Origin: Chitinophagales bacterium
GTDB taxonomy: Bacteria > Bacteroidota > Bacteroidia > Chitinophagales > Saprospiraceae
DNA: 43,083 nucleotides
Direction: 5' to 3'
NCBI GenBank assembly: GCA_017303475.1
Contig: JAFLBO010000041.1
Coordinates: 1 to 43,083, forward strand
Numbering within the stretch: position 1 is the stretch's first letter; each line of letters opens with the position of its first letter. The notes under the pieces are model-generated. The model was not told where the DNA came from. It made no database searches and saw only the letters and a list, made by a program, of their open reading frames with translations. Below are positions 9,201 through 17,995 of this stretch, piece by piece. The translations under genes and the position numbers were made by a program.

Positions 9201-9768
9201 TTTTGACAATAATGGCACGCTGGATCCGATTATGACCATGTATGAAGGATCCAAGAACTTCCCGATGGCTCAAAAAGAGCAAATAGTGAAGCAAATACCC
9301 AGCTTGAAAAAGAAATACCTGTATGCCAAAGATTGGTCTGAAGCAACCATAGAAGATGTATTCTCCAAAGCCGATCTGGATGCAGCCTTGCACTTAATGG
9401 CATACACGCTGGAGACTTGTTGGTGGGAAAACCAAAACGGGAAATTCGTACGTAAAAGTCTACCCCATCAGGCACAAATTTCTGTTATTCAAGGAATTGC
9501 CGTGGAAGATTTGAACAATGACGGGCATTTAGACCTGCTTTTGGCTGGCAATAAATCCAGGATGGAAATTGAGGGTGGACGTTGTGATGCGGGTAATGGT
9601 GTGTTTTTAAGTGGCGATGGCAAGGGCAACTTCACCTGGGTTAATAACCTTCAAAGTGGCTTTTGGGCGCCCCGGGAAGCACGGGATCTGGAGGTTCTGA
9701 AAGGACCGGGGGGGAAACGTATTTTTGTTGTTGCCAACAACAACAGCGGAATTCAAATTTTTGAATAG
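6274..9768 (+). CDS. Membrane-anchored VCBS/FG-GAP repeat protein with ASPIC/UnbV domain (copy 1 of 3)
   Basis: The protein has 1164 aa. A basic N-terminus is followed by one hydrophobic segment (residues about 26-43), which suggests an N-in anchor or an uncleaved signal with the bulk in the periplasm or outside. Two blocks of FG-GAP/VCBS repeats carry Ca-binding DxDxDGxxD loops: about residues 105-560 (DINNDNLPDIYF, DVNADGFLDFYV, DGDADGDLDCYV) and about 715-1110 (DVNGDGLDDFFV, DLDKDGDLDLVT, DLNNDGHLDLLL). Between them, residues about 565-655, lies an ASPIC/UnbV domain (GASVLIEY, HFGLGQ, LTVRWPDGK). The family is common in Bacteroidota and resembles human CRTAC1; it is predicted to be beta-propeller and its ligand is unknown. 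No SusC/SusD pair is adjacent. It is the most diverged of the three tandem copies. Confidence 0.93.
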   Translation: MSKKTPQPAPATTTTGTGKSRNWKKPALYLLLILLAGAGIWKFWPGKSGGYLPDEFHYAEPTKVAKSPILELLKPAETGIDFQNVITETAENNITTNINIYNGGGVAVADINNDNLPDIYFVCTNGPNRMYLNEGNFKFRDITATSGLASEDGFETAVCAADVNADGFLDFYVCRGGPKVEETRRNKLYINNGNLTFTERSKEYGMDDISASSGATFFDGDADGDLDCYVLNYLTDINYASKIDVKHDAMGKPIPNLIPKNDYDSDRYLRNDGPPATLVGQKGGFTDVSKESGIWNFGFGLSVSVSDFNRDGFPDVYVGNDFFQPDNLYINNGKGQYTDRLAEFFRHTSQSTMGTDLSDMDNDGLVDLLAMDMLPANNKRHKLLQTTNTLSRYLSMVQNNYFEPVTHNVLQRNNGNGTFSEIACMAGVFKTDWSWSGLVADLDNDSRRDIYITNGYRREIGHRDYFEFLLPEVKNKANQSTSDPYKRIQMVLEAIPTYKLNDFIYQNQGNWQFADKSGDWATVEATWSCGAAWSDLDADGDLDLVISNLEDPAFLYKNTSREKNLGNYLQAKLKGDAKNPFAVGASVLIEYGNGDIQYQEISPNRGIFSCSEHLIHFGLGQTSQVNKLTVRWPDGKVQTLTNVPVNQRLALDYANASGYVKHLVSPYAGTTLITEKTVGSGINFTHKENKYIDFEHFPLVPWYESDLGPLTAKGDVNGDGLDDFFVGNGFSQPSALFVQTAGGQFKPTNQSLWETDKQYEDHGAVFFDFDMDGDQDLFVVSGGTEAVKGSEAIAWQSRLYINMDGKGNFGRANPANLPDIRDIGLRVTTHDYDGDGDQDLFVGGRVMPQRWPMTPNSRVLRNDRNRLTDVTAEVGGEFSKCGMVTDLKWGDIDKDGQPELVVVGEWMPVMVFKLQGGKLTSVGSQMGFDKSNGLWHSLELADLDKDGDLDLVTGNFGLNTRFFASAEGPLGCYAKDFDNNGTLDPIMTMYEGSKNFPMAQKEQIVKQIPSLKKKYLYAKDWSEATIEDVFSKADLDAALHLMAYTLETCWWENQNGKFVRKSLPHQAQISVIQGIAVEDLNNDGHLDLLLAGNKSRMEIEGGRCDAGNGVFLSGDGKGNFTWVNNLQSGFWAPREARDLEVLKGPGGKRIFVVANNNSGIQIFE

Positions 9769-9898
9769 ACTTCCTGCGAAAGCATGAACTAATACACCCA
9801 ATTCCAATTGATTTCATTTTTACAACTGCTTGTCGGCGCTACTGTTCGTTGGCAATCAGATGTTTATCCCTTGAACATATTTCTGTAATCTGATTTAT

Positions 9899-9924
9899 TG
9901 GCCATGCAAATGGCAATTTTTTTG
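9899..9924 (+). terminator. Probable intrinsic terminator between VCBS copies 1 and 2
   Basis: GCCAT-GCAA-ATGGC (9901-9914) is followed by AATTTTTTTG. The short stem and T-run fit an intrinsic terminator about 140 nt after the stop of copy 1. The 202-nt gap otherwise shows nothing clear. Confidence 0.5.
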
Positions 9925-9970
9925 ATTTCTGACCCAAATGGCGTGGTCGGATAGCAGATGTATTTTCAAC

Positions 9971-12900
9971 ATGAGCAAAAAAACTAGCCCAAAAGCTAAC
10001 GTACAGCGCAACGTTAAGCCTGAAGCAAAAACAGGCAACAAAAGGTTCTATATCATCTTGCTTTTGGCATTGGCCATCATTGGCTTGCTGGCTTATTTCG
10101 TTATTAGTCGTAATAAAGTTTCAGGCAAGATAGATTTAACGGAGGATTCAGGAAGCGAACCAACGCTGACGGCTAAACAGCCATTATTGCAACTCCTAAC
10201 ACCGGAAGAAACTGGTGTTGATTTCGAGAATGAGATTAAAGAAGATGCCGAGAAAAACATCTTCGTCAACATTAACCAGTATAATGGTGGTGGTGTTGCA
10301 GTTGCCGACATCAATAATGACCAGCTACCAGACATTTATTTTGTCAATTCCAGTGGAAAAAACCGATTGTATTTAAATCAGGGCAACTTCAAGTTTAAAG
10401 ATATAACAGATGCTGCCGGGGTAGGAAGTGAAGATGGTTTTGAAACTGCCGTAACTGCCGCCGATGTGAATGCGGATGGGTGGCTGGATTTATTTGTTTG
10501 CCGGGCAGGTCCGGACGCCAAAACGCGTGAAGCCAAGCTTTTTCTTAACAACAAAGATCTGACGTTCACGGAAAGTGCCAAAACACTTGGTTTGGCCGAC
10601 AGAAGTCCGGCTTCTGGCGCCAACTTCTTTGATGCTGACAATGATGGCGACCTGGATTGCTACGTAATAAACCATCCAACTGACCTTGGACATGCCAACA
10701 AACTGGTCATGAAATACGGACCAGATGGAAAAACCCTGGAACCTGACCTCGACCCCAAAGCAGAACATGATTCTGACAATTTTTACCGAAACGATGGTGG
10801 TAAGTTTGTCAATGTAGCTAAAAGTGCCGGCATTCAAAATCTTGGGTTTGGACTCAGCGTATCCGTATCTGATATTAATGCAGATGGTTGGCCGGATATA
10901 TACGTGGGCAACGACTTTGTACAACCCGACAATCTGTATATCAACAACCAAAAAGGCGGGTTTACAGATCAAATGAGCAAATACTTCCGCCACAACAGCA
11001 TGAGTGCTATGGGGGCGGAGTTGGTGGATTTTGACAACGATACACGTGTGGATCTTTACACGGTGGATATGTTGCCTATGGAAAATTACCGCCAAAAACT
11101 GCTCAAAACCACCAATCCTTTGAGCCGTTATCTGACCATGGTTCAGAACGGTTATCATAGGTCAGTAGCCAGGAACGTACTGCAAAGGAACAATGGGAAT
11201 GGCTCATTCAGCGACATTGCCTGTCTGTCAAGCATTTACAAAACTGATTGGTCCTGGAGTTGTTTGTTTATTGATCTGGATAATGATGGCCTGAAAGATT
11301 TACATATATCAAATGGCTATAGGCGAGAGGTAACACATCGAGACTATGCAGATTTTCTGTTTCCTGAAATAAACAAGCTTCTTGTTGCCAAGAAGGACCC
11401 GTTGTCATTTCTGGAGCAAATTGCAGAATACAAAGTGCGCAACCTTGTTTACCAAAACAAAGGGAATTGGTCATTTGCCGATCAAAGTGGTGAATGGATG
11501 ACGATGCCCGGCTCCTGGTCGAGCGGAGGCGCATGGGCAGACTTTGATGCTGATGGCGATCTGGATTTGGTGGTGAATAACCTTGAGCAACCGGCCTTCA
11601 TTTACAAAAACCTTTGCAGCGATCAGAAAAAAGGCAATTATATACAAGCTAAGCTTCAGGGAAATACCGGGAATCCTTTTGCTATAGGCGCTTCAGTATT
11701 GATTGAATACCAAGGTCTTAAGCAATATCAGGAGTTGAATCCCAACCATGGCATATTCTCTTCGGTGGAGCATCTGATCCATTTTGGCCTTGGACAGGCT
11801 TCTCAGGTTGACAAGCTAACGGTAAGATGGCCTGACGGGAAGTTCCAGGTTATGACCAATGTGCCGGTTAACCAACGTTTGCAACTAAAATATACAGATG
11901 CAACTGGTTATGTAGCGCATTTAGCTCCTCCAACTCCAGCTTCTAACCCAGTATTTACTGAGAAAAATCCAGCATCGGCCGGAATTACCTTTGTTCACAA
12001 GGAAAACCCTTTTGTTGATTTTGAAACATGGGTTCTCAACCCTTGGTCGTTGACTGATTTAGGACCATTGCTGGCGGTTGGTGATGTGAATGGCGACGGA
12101 CTGGACGACTTTTTTGTGGGCAGTTCATTTGACAGCCCATCAGCTTTTTATGTGCAGAATTCGAATGGTCGTTTCACGGCAACTTCAACCAGTCTTTTTG
12201 AATCTGAAAAAATATTTGAAGAACATAGCGGATTGCTTTTTGATGCGGATGGAGACAAAGACCTAGATTTATTTCTGGTATGTGGCGGGCCGGATGCCAA
12301 TTCAGATATAGCATGGCAATGCAAATTATTGCTCAACGATGGCAAAGGGAATTTTAGTAAGGCTAAAGATGCGCTTCCAGTTTTTAAAGACATTGCATTG
12401 CGATCAACTGCATTTGATTACGATGAAGACGGCGATCTTGATCTTTTTATAGGTGGGCGGGTAATGGCGAAAAATTGGCCATTAGCGCCAAGAAGCTCTG
12501 TTTTGCAGAACAACGGAGGTAAGTTTACAGATGTAACGTCTGCCGTAGCTGGCGATTTTGAACGATGTGGAATGGTCTCAGATCTTGTCTGGGCAGATCT
12601 GAATCAAGATGGTCAAAAGGAGCTTGTAGTTGTTGGAGAATGGATGCCTGTATCTGTTTTCCAGTTACAAGGAGGAAAACTGATTAATGTAACTGCACAA
12701 TTTGGCCTGTCAGATACCAATGGGTTCTGGAATAAGCTTGCTTTAGCAGATTTGGACAAAGATGGAGACCTTGACCTCATTACAGGCAATCTTGGCTTAA
12801 ATACCCGCTTTACAGCCTCTCCTGATGCACCATTTTATTGTTTCGCAAAAGATTTTGACAAAAATGGCACACTTGATCCAATAGTCGCCTATTCGGAAAA

Positions 12901-13423
12901 GGGCAAAATCTTCCCACTTATGCAGAAGGAAGTTTTGGTTAAACAAATGCCTGTATTGAAAAAGAACTTCCTTTACAATAAGGATTATGCCAAGGCTGAA
13001 ATTTGGGATATCTGGCCTAAAAAGGACCTGGAAGCAGGACTTACCCTTAAAATGAATACGTTTGAAACCTGTTGGTGGGAAAATACGGGAGGCAAGTTTT
13101 TGCAAAAACATCTGCCCATACAAGCTCAAATTTCGCCCGTTCAAGGTATTCTTTGTGCAGATTTCAATAAAGACGGCCATATGGACATTCTGATGGCTGG
13201 TAACAAATACGGATTTGAAGTAGAAACCAATCCTTGTGATTCCGGTAATGGAATATTTCTGGTGGGAGATGGGAAAGGGCAGTTTACCTGGATGGAAAAC
13301 AGTACGTCTGGTTTTTGGGCTATGAAAGAAGCAAGGGATTTGGCTATGTTAAAAGGAGTTGGAGGAAAGATGCAGATAATGGTTTCTAACAACAATGGGC
13401 CCTTACAATTATACTCCAACTAA
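9971..13423 (+). CDS. Membrane-anchored VCBS/FG-GAP repeat protein with ASPIC/UnbV domain (copy 2 of 3)
   Basis: The protein has 1150 aa from the ATG at 9971, chosen over the in-frame ATG at 9938 because MSKKTSPK matches the start of copy 1 (MSKKTPQP). The layout is the same as copy 1: a basic tail, a transmembrane segment at residues about 30-48, an FG-GAP block with DxDxDG loops (DINNDQLPDIYF, DFDADGDLDLVV), ASPIC/UnbV at residues about 560-645 (GASVLIEY, LTVRWPDGK), and a second FG-GAP block to the C-terminus. It is closer to copy 3 than to copy 1: both have EDSGSEPTLTA after the anchor and the phrase KFKDITDAAGVGSE. Copy 3 begins 21 nt after its stop, so copies 2 and 3 are almost certainly one transcript. 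Function is unknown beyond the family prediction of an extracytoplasmic Ca-dependent beta-propeller. Confidence 0.93.
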   Translation: MSKKTSPKANVQRNVKPEAKTGNKRFYIILLLALAIIGLLAYFVISRNKVSGKIDLTEDSGSEPTLTAKQPLLQLLTPEETGVDFENEIKEDAEKNIFVNINQYNGGGVAVADINNDQLPDIYFVNSSGKNRLYLNQGNFKFKDITDAAGVGSEDGFETAVTAADVNADGWLDLFVCRAGPDAKTREAKLFLNNKDLTFTESAKTLGLADRSPASGANFFDADNDGDLDCYVINHPTDLGHANKLVMKYGPDGKTLEPDLDPKAEHDSDNFYRNDGGKFVNVAKSAGIQNLGFGLSVSVSDINADGWPDIYVGNDFVQPDNLYINNQKGGFTDQMSKYFRHNSMSAMGAELVDFDNDTRVDLYTVDMLPMENYRQKLLKTTNPLSRYLTMVQNGYHRSVARNVLQRNNGNGSFSDIACLSSIYKTDWSWSCLFIDLDNDGLKDLHISNGYRREVTHRDYADFLFPEINKLLVAKKDPLSFLEQIAEYKVRNLVYQNKGNWSFADQSGEWMTMPGSWSSGGAWADFDADGDLDLVVNNLEQPAFIYKNLCSDQKKGNYIQAKLQGNTGNPFAIGASVLIEYQGLKQYQELNPNHGIFSSVEHLIHFGLGQASQVDKLTVRWPDGKFQVMTNVPVNQRLQLKYTDATGYVAHLAPPTPASNPVFTEKNPASAGITFVHKENPFVDFETWVLNPWSLTDLGPLLAVGDVNGDGLDDFFVGSSFDSPSAFYVQNSNGRFTATSTSLFESEKIFEEHSGLLFDADGDKDLDLFLVCGGPDANSDIAWQCKLLLNDGKGNFSKAKDALPVFKDIALRSTAFDYDEDGDLDLFIGGRVMAKNWPLAPRSSVLQNNGGKFTDVTSAVAGDFERCGMVSDLVWADLNQDGQKELVVVGEWMPVSVFQLQGGKLINVTAQFGLSDTNGFWNKLALADLDKDGDLDLITGNLGLNTRFTASPDAPFYCFAKDFDKNGTLDPIVAYSEKGKIFPLMQKEVLVKQMPVLKKNFLYNKDYAKAEIWDIWPKKDLEAGLTLKMNTFETCWWENTGGKFLQKHLPIQAQISPVQGILCADFNKDGHMDILMAGNKYGFEVETNPCDSGNGIFLVGDGKGQFTWMENSTSGFWAMKEARDLAMLKGVGGKMQIMVSNNNGPLQLYSN

Positions 13424-13444
13424 TAATCCCCTACCCTCTTAATC

Positions 13445-16400
13445 ATGAAAAACAAGGCAAAGCAAAAGCAAAAAGTTGTGACACCTTCCGCCAACCCCAA
13501 AGGCGGAGCACCCAAAAAACTAATTTTTAGCGCATTGGCAATCCTATTGGTTGCCGTTGGGGTCTACTTTTTCACCAAAAAAAATGGGCCGGAAGACGCC
13601 AAATCAATGTCATTTAAGGAAGATTCAGGGTCAGAGCCAACTCTAACCGCATCCAACCCGCGTTTGCAATTGCTGGCGCCGGATGAGACCGGGGTGGATT
13701 TCCAAAATCAGATCATTGAAGACAGTGCCCACAACATTATCCTTAACCTCAATATTTACAATGGTGGAGGTGTAGCTGTAGCAGATGTAAACAATGATCA
13801 ACTGCCTGATCTTTACTTCGTTTGTTCCAACGGAAAAAATAAGCTTTACCTCAATAAAGGCAATTTCAAGTTTAAAGACATCACCGACGCGGCAGGAGTG
13901 GGCAGTGAAGCAGGGTTTGAAACCTCAGCCACTGCGGTTGATGTTAATGCAGATGGATGGCTTGATCTCTACGTTTGCCGGGCAGGTACCGATCGGGTGA
14001 ACAGAGTAGCCCAACTGTTCATCAATAATCAATGCGCGCCAGGCGGTGAACCAACCTTCACTGAAAGTGCATCTGCCTATGGATTAGCTGACAAAGGACC
14101 TTGCTCCGGAGCGAATTTCTTTGATTATGACAATGATGGCGACCTGGATTGTTATGTCATAAACCATCCAAACGAACTGGCATTTGCCAATAGAATTAAA
14201 CTAAAATACGGACCTGACGGTAAAACAACCGTGCCGGATTTGGATCCAAAAGAAGAAAATGATGCTGACAACCTGTATCAAAACCAGGGTAATCAGAAGT
14301 TTGTAAACGTATCGAAACAGGCTGGTATCCAAAACTTTGGTTTTGGCCTGAGTGTATCTGCTACCGATCTGAATGGAGATGGATGGTTGGATATTTATGT
14401 AGGCAACGACTTTGTTCAGCCAGATAACTTGTTCATTAACAACAAAAAAGGGGGCTTTACAGATCAATTGAGTCAATACCTCCAACATACTTCCATGAGT
14501 ACCATGGGATCTGATGTAACGGATTTTGATAACGATGGTCGGGTGGATATTTTAACAGTGGATATGTACCCTGCCAATAATCAGCGGCAAAAAGTTCTCA
14601 ACAATTCCAATTCACTGAGCCGTTACCTCACTTTTGTCAAGAATGGCTACATCCGACCTGTAACCCGCAACGTCTTGCAGCGCAATAATGGTAATGGTAC
14701 CTTTAGTGACATTGCTTGTCTGGCAGGCGTATTCAAGACAGATTGGTCATGGAGCTGTTTAATGGTAGATTTGGATAATGATGGGTACAGAGATATTCAT
14801 GTTGCGAACGGTTATCGTCGTGATTTAACACACCATGATTTTGTGGATTTCATTGTTCCGGAGGTAAACAAAACAAAAGGCAAAAAAGGAGGCGACCTAA
14901 TGCCTTTTGTTGAAAGAATGCCCGAATACAAAGTCCGCAACTTTGTGTTTCAGAACAAAGGGAACTGGCGATTTGAAGACAAAAGTGGTGAATGGATGAC
15001 CATGCCTGGCTCCTGGTCAAATGGTGGCGCCTGGGCTGATTTTGATGCCGATGGCGACATGGATTTGGTAGTGAACAATCTGGAGCAACCAGCTTTCATT
15101 TACAAAAACCTCACCCGGGAGCAAAATAGTGGCAATTATATTCAGGCAAAATTGCAAGGCAGCCCTTCTAATCCATTTGCTGTTGGCGCCTCAGTTTTAA
15201 TTGAATATCAAGGACTTAAGCAATACCAGGAGCTTAACCCCAATCATGGCATCTTTTCCTCTGTTGAACATTTGATTCACTTTGGAATGGGTCAGGTACA
15301 GCAAATAGATCGGCTCACGGTTCGTTGGCCGGATGGTAAATTCCAGACCCTAACGAATGTGCCTGTCAATCAACGTCTACAGTTGAAATATTTGGATGCT
15401 GGTGGATACGTGGCACACCTGGTGCCTCCGGCAAATGGAGGAACGCGTCTTTTCACTGCTCAAAATGCAAGTTCAGCCGGTATTGCATTTAAACACAAGG
15501 AAAATCCTTTCCTGGATTTTGAGACCTGGCTGCTTAATCCCTGGACGGTCACGGATTTAGGTCCAATCCTCGTTCAGGGAGACGTAAATGGCGATGGTCT
15601 CGACGATTTTTTTGTGGGTAATGCTGCCGAATCTCAGGGAGCGATATACCTGCAAACTCCCGGCGGTGGTTTTAAAGCAACCTCTGAAGCCGTGCTGAAT
15701 GCCGACAGTAAGTATGAAGATCATGGCGGCGTATTTTTTGATGCAGATAAAGATGGAGATCTGGATCTGTTTGTATTGAGTGGAGGTGCAGATAATAATT
15801 CTCCGGACAAGGCATTTCAATGCAGGCTTTACCTGAATGACGGGAAAGGTAATTTTACCAAAAATGAAGCCGCCTTACCTCCATTTAAGGAACTTGGCCT
15901 GAGGGTAGCAGCACACGATTATGATAATGATGGAGATGCGGATTTGTTCATTGGCGGACGAGTGGTGCCAAAAAACTGGCCATTAACACCCAGAAGTGTA
16001 GTCCTTCAAAACAACAATGGTCGCTTCGCAGATGTAAGTAGCCAGGTTGCTGGCGATTTTGAGCGCTGTGGTATGGTAACTGATTTACAGTGGGCTGATT
16101 TGGATGGAAATGGCCAAAAAGAACTTGTTGTGGTTGGTGAGTGGATGACTATACAAGTTTATGAAGTACAACAAGGAAAGTTAGTACAAACAGGCAATAC
16201 CCGTGGATTTGCACAATCCAATGGGCTATGGAACAGAATAGCTATTGCAGATTTGGATAAGGATGGAGATCTCGACCTTGTAACGGGAAACCTGGGCCTG
16301 AATACGCGGTATACAGCCAGCAAGGAAGCGCCGTTCATGTGTTTTGCCAAAGATTTTGACAACAATGGAACCCTCGACCCAATTGTAACCATCTATGAAA

Positions 16401-16924
16401 ATGGAAAAATGTATCCTTTGGTTCAAAAGGATGTGATGGTTAAACAAATGCCCATACTGAAGAAAAAATTCCTTTATGCCCGGGATTACTCACGGGCAAC
16501 CATAACTGATATCTGGGACAAGGATATACTGAATGAAAGTTTCCAGCTATCGGTGTATGATTTTGAAACCTGCTGGTGGGAGAATCAGGGCGGAAAATTT
16601 GTCCGTCATGCATTTCCGGCTCAGGTTCAGGCCTCTCCAATCCAGGGTATTGTTTGCCATGACTTTAATAAGGATGGCCATATTGACATTCTGATGGCTG
16701 GCAACAAATATGGCTTTGAAGTGGAGACCAATCCATGTGACGCCGGAACAGGCGTTCTGTTGACAGGGGATGGGAAAGGTAATTTTACCTGGACAGATAA
16801 TCTGACGAGTGGTTTCTGGGCAACCAAAGAGGCTCGTGATTTGGCGTTATTGAGAAGCAAAAATGGCAGCTACAAGGTAGTGGTGGCCAACAATAACAAC
16901 TATTTGGAGCTGTGGGGTAATTGA
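13445..16924 (+). CDS. Membrane-anchored VCBS/FG-GAP repeat protein with ASPIC/UnbV domain (copy 3 of 3)
   Basis: The protein has 1159 aa. A Lys-rich N-terminus (MKNKAKQKQK) leads into a single transmembrane segment at residues about 27-44. The first FG-GAP block includes DVNNDQLPDLYF, DYDNDGDLDCYV and DFDADGDMDLVV; ASPIC/UnbV sits at about 567-650; the second block includes DVNGDGLDDFFV, DADKDGDLDLFV and DLDKDGDLDLVT. All three copies share the phrase ETCWWEN and a near-terminal Asn-rich strand (ANNNN here). A small extra loop with Cys (NQCAPGGEP, residues about 198-206) is absent from the other copies. A strong bidirectional terminator follows at 17005-17050, ending the array. Confidence 0.93.
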   Translation: MKNKAKQKQKVVTPSANPKGGAPKKLIFSALAILLVAVGVYFFTKKNGPEDAKSMSFKEDSGSEPTLTASNPRLQLLAPDETGVDFQNQIIEDSAHNIILNLNIYNGGGVAVADVNNDQLPDLYFVCSNGKNKLYLNKGNFKFKDITDAAGVGSEAGFETSATAVDVNADGWLDLYVCRAGTDRVNRVAQLFINNQCAPGGEPTFTESASAYGLADKGPCSGANFFDYDNDGDLDCYVINHPNELAFANRIKLKYGPDGKTTVPDLDPKEENDADNLYQNQGNQKFVNVSKQAGIQNFGFGLSVSATDLNGDGWLDIYVGNDFVQPDNLFINNKKGGFTDQLSQYLQHTSMSTMGSDVTDFDNDGRVDILTVDMYPANNQRQKVLNNSNSLSRYLTFVKNGYIRPVTRNVLQRNNGNGTFSDIACLAGVFKTDWSWSCLMVDLDNDGYRDIHVANGYRRDLTHHDFVDFIVPEVNKTKGKKGGDLMPFVERMPEYKVRNFVFQNKGNWRFEDKSGEWMTMPGSWSNGGAWADFDADGDMDLVVNNLEQPAFIYKNLTREQNSGNYIQAKLQGSPSNPFAVGASVLIEYQGLKQYQELNPNHGIFSSVEHLIHFGMGQVQQIDRLTVRWPDGKFQTLTNVPVNQRLQLKYLDAGGYVAHLVPPANGGTRLFTAQNASSAGIAFKHKENPFLDFETWLLNPWTVTDLGPILVQGDVNGDGLDDFFVGNAAESQGAIYLQTPGGGFKATSEAVLNADSKYEDHGGVFFDADKDGDLDLFVLSGGADNNSPDKAFQCRLYLNDGKGNFTKNEAALPPFKELGLRVAAHDYDNDGDADLFIGGRVVPKNWPLTPRSVVLQNNNGRFADVSSQVAGDFERCGMVTDLQWADLDGNGQKELVVVGEWMTIQVYEVQQGKLVQTGNTRGFAQSNGLWNRIAIADLDKDGDLDLVTGNLGLNTRYTASKEAPFMCFAKDFDNNGTLDPIVTIYENGKMYPLVQKDVMVKQMPILKKKFLYARDYSRATITDIWDKDILNESFQLSVYDFETCWWENQGGKFVRHAFPAQVQASPIQGIVCHDFNKDGHIDILMAGNKYGFEVETNPCDAGTGVLLTGDGKGNFTWTDNLTSGFWATKEARDLALLRSKNGSYKVVVANNNNYLELWGN

Positions 16925-17004
16925 CGGATTGAACAGGTTGAAGCCTCAGCTTTTCGCTGTTTAAAGTCGCTCACAAGAAGCCAAAATCCCCAACATGCTC
17001 TTAG

Positions 17005-17050
17005 CAACAAGAGCCACCCCGAATGTTAAGGGCGTGGCTCTTGTTGTTTT
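17005..17050. terminator. Bidirectional terminator hairpin between convergent genes
   Basis: CAACAAGAGCCAC (17005-17017) pairs perfectly with GTGGCTCTTGTTG (17034-17046), with inner CCC/GGG pairing and a trailing TTTT on the plus strand. It lies between the stop of VCBS copy 3 and the stop of the minus-strand GH73-like gene. Confidence 0.8.
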
Positions 17051-17120
17051 ATGGAGAATCAGGCTGGTATATTACAAAGGGATCACATTTTTCTGTTCCA
17101 TTCCAATGCCCAAAACCTGA

Positions 17121-17759
17121 TCAATCCAATTCCATCAAGTCGAATTCTTTGATGATTTTGGACATTTTTCCGGATTTGGAAATTCCTTCATCGTCCAGCT
17201 TTTCAACCCATTTTTCCCAATCCTTTCCGGCAGTTTTTTTCATTTTAGCAAACCATTCCTGGTTGCTCAGAAAAATGCTGAAATCTCGGAAACTGGCCCA
17301 GGCTGTTTCATACTGGCGCAAACAATCGCCGGAAATATTGACAGTTTCACCTTCCCATTCGTCGGAGCAAGGCAAGGCAAAATAATTATTTGCCTCTGAA
17401 ACAGCCTCAGTCTGACCAGACTCGCTGTTGACATAAGCCGCTGCCAGGATAACAGACACCGGAATACCGAACTTCTTCTTTTCACTTACAGCAACACTGG
17501 CAAAACGTTTCAGGAAGGCTTCTGCACTCTCTGGTGCTGCCTTATGCTTTGTTTTTTGTCTGTCAGACTCATCAGGAACAAATCCCAATAAAGCAGCACC
17601 TTTATTGGCAGTACTTCGATCATCGGAGAGTTTTTCCTTTTTGGGGTTATCAGGGCTTTGGAAAGGATTCCATTGCGGGTATTTGCGCATGACATAGCAG
17701 ACACAGAGTATGCCTAAGGCAAAATAAAACCAGTTTGTTTTAAAAAATTTCCAGTTCAT
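17121..17759 (-). CDS. Membrane-anchored GH73 (glucosaminidase-fold) protein, possibly inactive
   Basis: The protein has 212 aa from the ATG at 17759; the upstream extension to 17795 uses TTG. One transmembrane segment at residues about 10-25 anchors it, and a charged linker leads to a GH73/FlgJ-type lysozyme-fold domain at residues about 85-185 (FLKRFASVAVSEKKKFGIPV, ILAAAYVNSESGQTE, ANNYFALPC, YETAWASFRDFSIFL). Family members hydrolyse peptidoglycan. Aligned on the conserved Gly and the ANN-F motif, the usual catalytic Glu of the xESxxG motif falls on Asn (NSESG), with a Glu two residues later, so activity is uncertain. It is monocistronic, with a good promoter at 17849-17880 and a shared terminator. 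Confidence 0.78.
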   Translation of the reverse strand: MNWKFFKTNWFYFALGILCVCYVMRKYPQWNPFQSPDNPKKEKLSDDRSTANKGAALLGFVPDESDRQKTKHKAAPESAEAFLKRFASVAVSEKKKFGIPVSVILAAAYVNSESGQTEAVSEANNYFALPCSDEWEGETVNISGDCLRQYETAWASFRDFSIFLSNQEWFAKMKKTAGKDWEKWVEKLDDEGISKSGKMSKIIKEFDLMELD

Positions 17760-17848
17760 AGCCAGGGAGACTTTGTTGATTTTGAGCGAAATCAATGATA
17801 TTCAATTGTTTACCAAAATCTATTCAGGCTGTCATTTGTTTTTCAGGA

Positions 17849-17880
17849 CAAATTTAAAACAAGTTGTTTTTTATTTCAAA
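17849..17880 (-). promoter_or_regulatory. Bacteroidota promoter TTTG-N20-TAAATTTG for the GH73-like gene
   Basis: On the minus strand TTTG (17880-17877) is followed after exactly 20 nt by TAAATTTG (17856-17849), matching the Bacteroidota -33/-7 consensus. It lies about 90 nt upstream of the ATG at 17759. It overlaps a palindrome AAAACAA-G-TTGTTTT (17856-17870) that could be an operator. The rest of the 236-nt divergent spacer is A/T-rich. Confidence 0.58.
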
Positions 17881-17995
17881 ACATTTTGCGTTATTTTTTT
17901 CTCCGATCTATTTTTAACTTCTGGAAAGCTTGCCTGCAAATGAACCAGAGCACAGATTCCGGGTTATTAGCCAGGATTTATTGATACTAAATTTC

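Noticed and set aside
17760..17795. Extended N-terminus of the GH73-like protein
   Set aside because: Requires a TTG start; the ATG at 17759 directly precedes the membrane anchor.
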